Source: Sinorhizobium sp. 8-89 (GTDB lineage Bacteria > Pseudomonadota > Alphaproteobacteria > Rhizobiales > Rhizobiaceae). From it: 32,040 nucleotides of DNA. The position numbers and the translations under genes are program-made. The notes beneath the pieces are model-generated. The model made no database searches. It was not told the origin of the DNA and was given only the letters and a program-made list of their open reading frames with translations. Location of the stretch: positions 1-32,040 of the forward strand of contig NZ_JASKLR010000040.1 in assembly GCF_030124325.1 (NCBI RefSeq). Reading direction: 5' to 3'. This document shows positions 24,408 to 30,924 of this stretch, in pieces. Numbering within the stretch: position 1 is the stretch's first letter; every line of letters starts with the position of its first letter.

Positions 24408-25271
24408 TCAGTCTCCGAGAAGCTGGCGATCGTCGCCATCCCTGTGCACGACCAATTGCTGTTTGATCCGCCTCAGCGTCGTCGTCGCCTGCGGTTGGAC
24501 GCGGTAGGCGACGAGACTGGCGATGATATCAAGCAAGGCGAGGTAGGCGATGCGCGTGGATGTCGGGCGATAGATGTTGTTGCCTTCCGGCAGGTCGACC
24601 GGCACGGCGATGTCGGCCGCGAGCGCGACGGGACTGCCGCTCTGGGTCAGCGCGATCGTCGGAACCTTGGCTTCGCGGGCGAGCGTGAAGGCACGCACGA
24701 GCTCCGCATTGCGACCCGAGAAGGAGGAGCCTATCAGCACGTCGGTCGGCTTGGCCGCGGCCGCCATCATCAACTGCATGCTGTGATCGGAACTCGAGGT
24801 GATGCGCAGGCCCAGGCGAAAGAGGCGGTTCTGCAATTCGCTGGCGATCATCGACGAATTGCCGCCTGAACCGAAGGCGTAAATCATTTCCGCACCGGCG
24901 AGCCGCTCGGCGGTTTCTTCGATCGCGGCGAGATCGAGCGAGCGATGCAGAAGGAAGAGTGCGTTCTGCGCCTTGGTAATGATGTCCTGCGCGACGTCGG
25001 CCGGTTCCTGGCTCTTCGGCTCGGGCTTCAGATACCGCATGCCGATATAGGCCGTCCGCGCCAGTTGCACCTTGAAGTCCGAAAAGCTCTCGCAGCCGAG
25101 CCGCCGGCAAAAGCGGGTAACCGTTGGCGGCGACACGTCGGCCTTGCCCGCAAGCTCGATGATCGAGGCGTTCACGGCAAATTCGAAATCATTGAGCAGA
25201 ATATCGGCAATGCGGTTCTCCGACTGGGATAGCCGCCCCTTTTCCTCCTGCAATATCGCGAAAATATCCAT
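24408..25271 (-). CDS. MurR/RpiR-family regulator (HTH + SIS)
   Basis: A 287-residue transcription factor with an N-terminal HTH_6 domain (recognition helix near 'SPPTVTRFCRRLG', residues about 48-60) and a C-terminal SIS sugar-phosphate-binding domain (about 105-245, 'MIYAFGSGGNSSMIASELQ' region). Family members sense phosphorylated sugars or amino sugars such as MurNAc-6-phosphate, and most repress neighbouring operons. It is the second gene of the leftward operon and probably controls both arms through the inverted repeats at 25739-25781. The effector is not readable from sequence. Confidence 0.92.
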   Translation of the reverse strand: MDIFAILQEEKGRLSQSENRIADILLNDFEFAVNASIIELAGKADVSPPTVTRFCRRLGCESFSDFKVQLARTAYIGMRYLKPEPKSQEPADVAQDIITKAQNALFLLHRSLDLAAIEETAERLAGAEMIYAFGSGGNSSMIASELQNRLFRLGLRITSSSDHSMQLMMAAAAKPTDVLIGSSFSGRNAELVRAFTLAREAKVPTIALTQSGSPVALAADIAVPVDLPEGNNIYRPTSTRIAYLALLDIIASLVAYRVQPQATTTLRRIKQQLVVHRDGDDRQLLGD

Positions 25272-25292
25272 CGAACGCCCACCCCTTTATTC

Positions 25293-25682
25293 TCAGGCGT
25301 TCTTCGGCTTGTAGGCGACGCAGTCGATTTCAACCTTGCAGTCGACCATCATCGAAGACTGCACGCAGGCGCGCGCAGGAGGATGAGCGCCGAAATACTC
25401 CTGATAGATCTTGTTGAAACTCCAGAAATCCCGCGGATCATCCAGCCAGACGCCGACCCTCACCACGTGTTCGACACCGTAGCCGGCCTCTTTCAAAATG
25501 GCCAGCAGATTGCCTATCGCCTTGTGCGTCTGGGTGACGATATTGCCGTCGATAATCTCGCCGTTCTCCATGGCGACCTGACCGGAGACATGCAGCCAGC
25601 CATCGGCTTCAACAGCGCGCGCGAACGGCAGCGGTTTGCCGCCCGCTCCGACCTGCTCGGCGCCATAACGCTTGATAGACAT
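25293..25682 (-). CDS. RidA-family enamine/imine deaminase
   Basis: A 129-residue RidA (YjgF/YER057c/UK114) protein. Family enzymes hydrolyse reactive enamines and imines made by PLP enzymes or amino-acid dehydration. The conserved Arg in 'PPARACVQSS', which binds the carboxylate, is present, as is 'GWLHVSGQVAM'. It is the first gene of the leftward operon, 21 bp before the regulator gene. It suggests that an imino or enamino acid arises in the pathway. Cluster-bound RidA paralogues often differ in substrate from the housekeeping enzyme. Confidence 0.9.
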   Translation of the reverse strand: MSIKRYGAEQVGAGGKPLPFARAVEADGWLHVSGQVAMENGEIIDGNIVTQTHKAIGNLLAILKEAGYGVEHVVRVGVWLDDPRDFWSFNKIYQEYFGAHPPARACVQSSMMVDCKVEIDCVAYKPKNA

Positions 25683-25738
25683 GAAGGACCTTCTTGCAAA
25701 TTATTTTCTTTATGCGTTGACAAGTGACCATAGAATAC

Positions 25739-25760
25739 GGATTTTGACCAGAGAAAATCC
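25739..25760. promoter_or_regulatory. Inverted repeat in the divergent promoter, candidate RpiR operator
   Basis: GGATTTT (25739-25745), an 8-bp spacer and AAAATCC (25754-25760) form a perfect 7-bp inverted repeat in the 115-bp region between the ridA-like and NTF2-like genes. A TTGACA (-35-like) lies at 25717-25722. The only regulator encoded nearby is the MurR/RpiR-type protein, so this is its most likely target. Confidence 0.6.
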
Positions 25761-25767
25761 TCATTTA

Positions 25768-25781
25768 TGAAAAGAATTTCA
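25768..25781. promoter_or_regulatory. Second inverted repeat TGAAA-N4-TTTCA
   Basis: A perfect 5-bp inverted repeat with a 4-bp spacer, 16 bp before the rightward start codon at 25798. RpiR-family sites often contain TGAAA/TTTCA half-sites. It would cover the start of the rightward transcript and may be an additional operator. Short AT-rich palindromes arise by chance easily. Confidence 0.4.
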
Positions 25782-25797
25782 ATCCAAGGCAAAAACA

Positions 25798-26292
25798 ATG
25801 CGGGATCCCTTCCAGAATCCGTTCCCCACATCAGATCCTGCCCGGCATGCGATCTGGGACATGCTGGTGACACGCGATATCGACGCTTTTCTTGCTGCGG
25901 ATTGGTCGCTGGTCGCGGGAGATTTCGTCGAGGATGGCTTTATCGGCATCGACGCAAGGCGGGAAACGAGCCCGGATAATTGGCGCCTGTCCTTCCCGTC
26001 GCTTGCCGCTTACCGGGACGAGTGGGTGCGGCAGGCGAAGGACTTCGCCCGCCAATCCTTTGCCGAGGATCCACGGGCGGCGATTTTCGCCACCACCACG
26101 CTCGAAGACATCGAGATCAACGCAGACCTGGCGTTGGCACGCAAGAAATTCGACGGCGGCCTGAAGAAGACCGACGGCAGCTATGATGTGATGAAGTGGC
26201 AGACCGTCTATTATTGCCGGCTGCATCATGGTCGGTGGAAAATCTGCGGGTTCACCGGCTATCTGCCCAACCCGATGGGACCGAGGGCCTAG
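25798..26292 (+). CDS. NTF2-like (SnoaL-type) protein
   Basis: A 164-residue cytoplasmic protein whose pattern fits the NTF2-like cone fold: N-terminal helices ('AIWDMLVTRDIDAFLAAD'), a central part with 'FIGIDAR', and C-terminal strands ending in 'YYCRLHHGRWKICGFTGYLP'. Such proteins are small isomerases, hydrolases or binding proteins, and no catalytic residues can be assigned here. AAGG lies 8 nt before the ATG. It is the first gene of the rightward arm, followed 17 bp later by the second M81 hydrolase, so the two are probably co-transcribed. The fold call is moderate and the function unknown. Confidence 0.75.
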   Translation: MRDPFQNPFPTSDPARHAIWDMLVTRDIDAFLAADWSLVAGDFVEDGFIGIDARRETSPDNWRLSFPSLAAYRDEWVRQAKDFARQSFAEDPRAAIFATTTLEDIEINADLALARKKFDGGLKKTDGSYDVMKWQTVYYCRLHHGRWKICGFTGYLPNPMGPRA

Positions 26293-26309
26293 GCGAAAAG
26301 GCGACAGCA

Positions 26310-27770
26310 TTGCGTATCTTCACGGCGGCCCTGGCGACCGAGACCAACACCTTCTCTCCGATCTGCATCGACAAGCGCGCCTTCGAGGCCTCGCTCTATG
26401 CACCGCCGGGCGCCCATCCGGAAACGCCGACGCTCTGCACCGCACCAATTACGGTCGGCCGGCAAGTCGCGGCCGAAAAGGGCTGGCAGCTGATCGAGGG
26501 GACGGCCGCTTGGGCGGATCCCGCCGGTCTCGTCAATCGGCAGACCTACGAAGACCTGCGCGACGAGATCGTCGACCAGTTGCGGGCAGCCCTTCCCGTC
26601 GACGCGGTGGTTCTCGGATTGCACGGCGCCATGGTCGCGGACGGCTACGAGGACACGGAAGGCGATCTGCTGGCGCGCATCCGCGAAATCATTGGGCCGA
26701 ATGTGCTCCTGTGCGCCGAACTCGATCCGCATAGTCATCTGACTGACAAGCGCGTCGCGGCGGCTGACTTCTTCGTTTTCTTCAAGGAATTCCCGCATAC
26801 GGATTTCGTCGATCGCGCCAAGGATCTGTGGCGGATCGTTGTCGACACGCTCGAAGGCCGCGTCAAGCCGGTAATGTCGGTTTTCGACTGCCGGATGATC
26901 GACGTGTTTCCGACGTCACGTGAGCCGATGCGCAGCTTCGTCGACAAGCTCATGCGGATCGAGAAAGACGACGCGGATGTACTGTCGCTTTCCGTCGTTC
27001 ACGGTTTCATGGCGGGCGACGTGCCGGAGATGGGCACGAAGATGATCGCGGTGACAGACGGCAACCGGAAAAAAGGCCAGGCGCTTGCCCGCGCACTCGG
27101 GCTGGAGCTCTTCGGCAAGCGCGGCACGTACCGCATGCCGGAGATCGACGAACGCCAGGCGGTCGCCGAGGCGATCGCCGCGACCGCCGGTCCGGTGGTG
27201 ATTGCCGATATGTGGGACAATCCCGGCGGCGGCACGGCGGGTGACGCGACCGTGGTGCTGGAGGAACTGCTCGCCAATGGCGTCACCGACGCGGCCGTCG
27301 GCACGATCTGGGATCCGATGGCCGTGCAGATCTGCATGGCCGCAGGTGAAGGCGCCGAGATCCCGTTACGCTTCGGTGCAAAATCGGCGCCCGGTACCGG
27401 CCATCCAATCGACGGAACGGTCAAGGTGATAAGTCTCGTTCGGAATGCCGAAATGCAGTTCGGAGAAAGCTTCGCGCCCTTTGGCGACGCCGCGCACATC
27501 CAGCACCGCGGCATCGACATCATCCTGAATTCCACCCGCGCGCAGAGCTTCGACCCGAGCCTTTTCTCCGTGATGGGCATTGATCCACGGTCGAAGAAGA
27601 TCCTGGTCATCAAATCGACGAACCATTTCTTCGCCTCATTCTCGAAAATCGCGTCGAAAATCCTCTATTGCTCGGCCGGGACGCCCTACCCCAACGATCC
27701 GGCAAAGACGCCTTACCGGCGCGCGCGGCGCGACATCTGGCCGATGATCGCGGACCCGCATACGCCGTAA
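26310..27770 (+). CDS. M81 (MlrC-like) metallohydrolase, copy B
   Basis: A 486-residue M81-family protein, the second in this divergon. 'LATETNTFSP' matches the HTECST region of copy A with Thr-Glu-Thr and no His before the Glu. 'ELDPHSHLTD' gives the Asp-His pair and 'FKEFPHTDFVDRA' another likely ligand. The frame opens at 26196, but that ATG lies inside the previous gene. A TTG at 26310, with AAAAGG 8 nt upstream, gives the normal family N-terminus 'RIFTAALATE'. Copies A and B are clearly divergent and probably act on different amide bonds or steps. The C-terminus ends in 'RRARRDIWPMI'. Confidence 0.85.
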   Translation: MRIFTAALATETNTFSPICIDKRAFEASLYAPPGAHPETPTLCTAPITVGRQVAAEKGWQLIEGTAAWADPAGLVNRQTYEDLRDEIVDQLRAALPVDAVVLGLHGAMVADGYEDTEGDLLARIREIIGPNVLLCAELDPHSHLTDKRVAAADFFVFFKEFPHTDFVDRAKDLWRIVVDTLEGRVKPVMSVFDCRMIDVFPTSREPMRSFVDKLMRIEKDDADVLSLSVVHGFMAGDVPEMGTKMIAVTDGNRKKGQALARALGLELFGKRGTYRMPEIDERQAVAEAIAATAGPVVIADMWDNPGGGTAGDATVVLEELLANGVTDAAVGTIWDPMAVQICMAAGEGAEIPLRFGAKSAPGTGHPIDGTVKVISLVRNAEMQFGESFAPFGDAAHIQHRGIDIILNSTRAQSFDPSLFSVMGIDPRSKKILVIKSTNHFFASFSKIASKILYCSAGTPYPNDPAKTPYRRARRDIWPMIADPHTP

Positions 27771-27815
27771 AGAGGAGTGGCCCGAGCATCGAGCGAAAGC
27801 ATGGGCAGTTTGCGA

Positions 27816-27862
27816 CCCTCATCCCGCTGCCGCAACCTTCTCCACGTGGGCGGAGAGAACCG
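27816..27862. repeat. Dispersed rhizobial repeat (terminator-like)
   Basis: The segment CCCTCATCC...CCTTCTCC-acgtgggc-GGAGAGAA matches the pattern of a repeat very common between genes in rhizobia. TTCTCC and GGAGA form a short stem around an inner CCACGTGG. It lies between the second M81 gene and the purU remnant, which converge, and may serve as terminator. Recognition is from memory. Confidence 0.5.
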
Positions 27863-27867
27863 GCGCG

Positions 27868-28250
27868 TCACCCCATCCGCTCTGACGCATAGCTTCCGGG
27901 ACTCGGCGGGAAGACGACGACGCGGTTGCCGTTGATGAAGCAGCGGTGGTGGATGTGGGCGTGCACGGCCCCGGGCCAGCACCTGGCTTTCGACGTCGCG
28001 GCCGATCGAGACATAATCCTCGGCGCTCTGCGCATGGGTGATGCGCGCGATGTCCTGCTCGATGATCGGACCCTCGTCGAGATCGGCGGTAACGTAATGC
28101 GCCGTCGCGCCGCTCAGCTTCACGCCGCGCTCATAGGCCTGCTTGTAGGGGTTGGCGCCCTTGAAGCTCGGCAGGAACGAATGGTCGATGTTGATGATCC
28201 GGCCCGACATCTTCTTGCAGAGCGCATCCGACAGGACCTGCATGTAGCGA
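27868..28250 (-). pseudogene. purU: purU 3' remnant (formyltetrahydrofolate deformylase)
   Basis: About 125 C-terminal residues of a PurU protein that is normally near 290. Homology starts at 'RYMQVLSDALCKKMSG' and runs through 'HSFLPSFKGANPYKQAYERG' and 'YVTADLDEGPIIEQD' to the expected end 'SPGSYASERMG'. Three defects are visible. The 5' half is missing at 28250. The active-site motif INIHHS reads INIDHS, so the catalytic His is Asp (codon 28184-28186). An extra C in the run 27969-27972 shifts the frame before 'VHAHIHHRCFINGNR'. The gene cannot make a working deformylase. Its missing 5' end meets a truncated gntR gene directly. Confidence 0.85.
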
Positions 28251-28805
28251 ACGCCCATAAGACGTGTCCTGGCAAGGTTGGAATCCGAGGGCTTGGTGGA
28301 ATCAGTGCATGGCGTGGGAACGATCGTCACCGACCCCGATATCGGCGAACTGGTGCAGATCTATCATTTGCGCATGGAACTTGCCCTCCTAGTGGGCAAG
28401 CTTTCGCCTACCCCTCGCAGCGCGGAGGATCTGGAGCGGATTAGGGCCCTCATCGCCCGCTGCGACGAAGAGATGAAGAACCCCACGCAGAAGGCCTTCC
28501 TACATCTGAACATGGCGTTTTTTGCCGAAATCAGGGCGTTCACAGGAAACCTCCCGCTGCGGGAGATCAGCGAGCGATTGTACTACCAGGTGGTTCGTGT
28601 CGTCCTGAAGATGATGCCGAAGCTAGATTTGGCCGAAGAGTTCTCGGCCTTTCGCAGCGAAATGCAGGCGGTCCTGTCCGCAGCCGAAATCGGCGACTGG
28701 GAGGCGATCGGATACATTCGCCGAGCCCACATTTCCATGAGCTTTCACCGCATGATGAACTACGCCGATACATCGGAGCTGTCCGAAGAGCGTTCCAAGG
28801 CATGA
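28248..28805 (+). pseudogene. 5'-truncated GntR-family (FCD) regulator
   Basis: The frame begins inside the winged helix at 'RTPIRRVLARLESEGLVES' (28248 on), the recognition-helix end of a GntR protein, directly after an in-frame TAG (28245-28247). It continues through a full FCD effector domain ('FLHLNMAFFAEIRAFTGN', 'RRAHISMSFHRM'). About 50 N-terminal residues, including most of the DNA-binding domain, are missing. A TTG at 28278 could start a shorter protein, but it would lack DNA binding. The stop overlaps the next regulator's ATG, so it was probably the first gene of that operon. Confidence 0.8.
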
Positions 28806-29329
28806 TGAAGCTCGACGCGATTGATTTGCGAATCCTGGAAGCGATCCAGAAGGACGGGAGAATTACCAAACTGGCGCTTGCCGAGAAGGCGGGGCTGTCG
28901 CCAACACCTTGCTGGCTGCGACTGAGAAAACTGGAAAAGGCCGGCATCGTAACCGGCTACCATGCACGGCTCGCCATGCGCCGGGTCGCCCCGGTCACGA
29001 GCGTTCTCACCGAGATCACGCTCGGCAATCACCGCCAGACCGATTTCGAACGCTTCGAACGCGTGGTCGCCTCGGTTCCCGAGATTGTCGCCTGCTGGTC
29101 GGTTGGCGGAGGCGTCGACTACATACTGAAAATCATAACACCCGACGTCGACGCCTACCAGCGGCTCATCGATGGCTTGCTCGATCCCGAGCTGGGCATA
29201 GACCGCTATTTCACCTACATCGGTCACCAAGACGGTCAAGGAAGAAACCCTGCTCCCGCTCACCAGCCTGCTCCCTCAGACATAGATAAATCCGGCTGTG
29301 CAGCCCGGTTATTTAGTCCAACTCTCTGA
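28802..29329 (+). CDS. Lrp/AsnC-family regulator with frameshifted tail
   Basis: A leucine-responsive-type regulator with an N-terminal HTH ('LALAEKAGLSPTPCWLRLRKLEKAGI', residues about 24-49 seen in parts) and a C-terminal RAM effector domain. Normal members end near 155-160 residues with 'YFTYIVTKTVKEETLLPL'. Here the frame leaves that path after 'YFTYI' because of one extra G (29222-29223). Removing it restores 'VTKTVKEETLLPLTSLLPQT' and a stop at 29285. As written, a foreign 37-residue tail follows. The gene overlaps the gntR remnant by 4 bp and precedes gabD in the same direction, so it likely regulated that operon. The core may still fold. Confidence 0.82.
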   Translation: MMKLDAIDLRILEAIQKDGRITKLALAEKAGLSPTPCWLRLRKLEKAGIVTGYHARLAMRRVAPVTSVLTEITLGNHRQTDFERFERVVASVPEIVACWSVGGGVDYILKIITPDVDAYQRLIDGLLDPELGIDRYFTYIGHQDGQGRNPAPAHQPAPSDIDKSGCAARLFSPTL

Positions 29330-29352
29330 TGCATGTGTCCGGAATAGACAAC

Positions 29353-29395
29353 TTCTCTCCTTGTTGGCGTCCAGAATACCCGCAACAAGAGAGGA
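29353..29395 (+). promoter_or_regulatory. Leader hairpin covering the gabD ribosome-binding site
   Basis: CTTGTTG (29360-29366) pairs perfectly with CAACAAG (29383-29389). After one bulged C the stem continues with TCTC/GAGA-type pairs to about 29353-29395. The right arm includes part of the GAGGAGA ribosome-binding site (29391-29397). The fold could limit gabD translation, but no regulator is known to me. Confidence 0.4.
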
Positions 29396-29403
29396 GATCG
29401 GAC

Positions 29404-30900
29404 ATGACTGCTGTTTTCGCACGCACGACCTTCCACGACGCGTTGAACCACCTGAATGATCGGCAGCTTTTGCGGGAGCTCGCCTACGTTGGAGGGCGGT
29501 GGGTTGCCGGACAGGGCGGCAAGGCCTTTGAGGTCTCCGACCCTGCAACCGGCGCGACACTTTCCTGGGTCGCCTCACTCGACGCAGATCAGGCTTCTGA
29601 GGCTGTCGATGCCGCGGCGGCGGCTTTCCCCAACTGGCGTGGCCTGCTGCCGCAGGCACGGGCCGCCATTCTGCGCAAGTGGTACGAACTGATGCTTGCC
29701 GCCAAGGAAGACCTCGCGCTGCTGATGACGCTCGAGCAGGGCAAGCCGCTTGCGGAATCCCGCGGCGAAATCGACTACGCCGCCTCCTTCATCGAGTGGT
29801 ATGCCGAGGAAGGCAAGCGGCTCAACGCCGAGAGCGTGACGAGCCACCTGCCGGGCGCGGAGATGATCGTACGCCGCGAAGCACTCGGGGTCGTTGGCAT
29901 CGTCACGCCCTGGAACTTCCCCTCGGCGATGCTCACCCGAAAGGCGGCCGCCGCGCTCGCTGCCGGCTGCACCGTCGTTGCACACCCCTCCTCCGAGACG
30001 CCGCTTTCCGCCCTCGCGCTTGCGGAACTCGGCGAGCGTGCCGGCATTCCGGCCGGGGTCTTCAATATTGTCACCGGTGATGCCGCGACCGTTGTCGGCC
30101 GCCTGTGCGAGGAGCCCCGCGTCCGCGCCATGAGCTTCACCGGCTCGACCGAGATCGGCAAGCTGATCGCCCGCCAGTGCGCACCGACGATGAAGCGGCT
30201 GGTGATGGAACTCGGCGGCCATGCGCCGCTCATCGTCTTCGCCGATGCCGACGTGGAGAAGGCGGCAGACATTGCGATCGCCGCAAAGTTCGCGACCTCG
30301 GGGCAGGACTGCCTCGCGGCGAACCGGATCTATGTCGAACGGCCAATCCTGAAAGCCTTCAACGAAGCTTTCGCTGCACGGGTCGCCCGCCTCAATGTCG
30401 GCGCCGGTCTCGCACACGACACGGAGATCGGCCCGCTGATGCATGAGCGTGCCATCACCAAGGTCGAGGAGCAGGTCGCCGACGCGATGAAGCGCGGTGC
30501 GAAACTCGCCATCGGCGGCAAACGTCACGCCGCCGGGTCGCTGTTCTTCCAGCCGACCGTGCTCACCGATGTGCCGGACGACGCGCTGATCATGCGCGAG
30601 GAAACATTCGGCCCCGTGGCCGCCATCACCGCATTCGACAGCGAGGATGAGGTGATCGCCCGGGCGAACGACACCGAATATGGCCTCGTGGCCTACGTCG
30701 TAACCGAAAACGGCGCGCGCCAGTTGCGGCTCGCCCGGGCTCTCGAATACGGAATGGTGGCGGTCAACCGGGTGAAGATCACCGGCGGGTCGATCCCCTT
30801 CGGCGGCTGGAAACAGTCCGGCTTGGCACGCGAAGGCTCCCGCCATGGCATGGAGGCCTTCACCGAACTCAAATATCTCTGCATCGACACCGCCGCCTGA
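29404..30900 (+). CDS. gabD: NAD(P)-dependent succinate-semialdehyde dehydrogenase
   Basis: An aldehyde dehydrogenase of 498 residues that best fits the GabD branch, oxidising succinate semialdehyde (from GABA) or a related omega-semialdehyde. Catalytic Cys303 is in 'GQDCLAANRIYV' and the general base Glu269 in 'MELGGHAP'; 'VTPWNFPSAML' binds the cofactor. The frame opens upstream at 29329, but the ATG at 29404 has GAGGAGA 6 nt before it and the standard N-terminus. It is followed 24 bp later by a class III aminotransferase, which would supply its aldehyde substrate. Exact substrate is uncertain; glutarate semialdehyde is possible. Confidence 0.88.
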   Translation: MTAVFARTTFHDALNHLNDRQLLRELAYVGGRWVAGQGGKAFEVSDPATGATLSWVASLDADQASEAVDAAAAAFPNWRGLLPQARAAILRKWYELMLAAKEDLALLMTLEQGKPLAESRGEIDYAASFIEWYAEEGKRLNAESVTSHLPGAEMIVRREALGVVGIVTPWNFPSAMLTRKAAAALAAGCTVVAHPSSETPLSALALAELGERAGIPAGVFNIVTGDAATVVGRLCEEPRVRAMSFTGSTEIGKLIARQCAPTMKRLVMELGGHAPLIVFADADVEKAADIAIAAKFATSGQDCLAANRIYVERPILKAFNEAFAARVARLNVGAGLAHDTEIGPLMHERAITKVEEQVADAMKRGAKLAIGGKRHAAGSLFFQPTVLTDVPDDALIMREETFGPVAAITAFDSEDEVIARANDTEYGLVAYVVTENGARQLRLARALEYGMVAVNRVKITGGSIPFGGWKQSGLAREGSRHGMEAFTELKYLCIDTAA

Positions 30901-30924
30901 ACGGATTTGACGAAAGGAACGACC

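Noticed and set aside
18932..27770. Horizontally acquired island
   Set aside because: No integrase, tRNA edge or flanking repeat is present, and base composition and codon use look like the neighbouring genes.
27713..28330. 205-residue minus-strand frame as an intact gene
   Set aside because: Only its middle part is PurU; the start lies in gntR sequence and the end is out of the PurU frame, so it is a pseudogene remnant.
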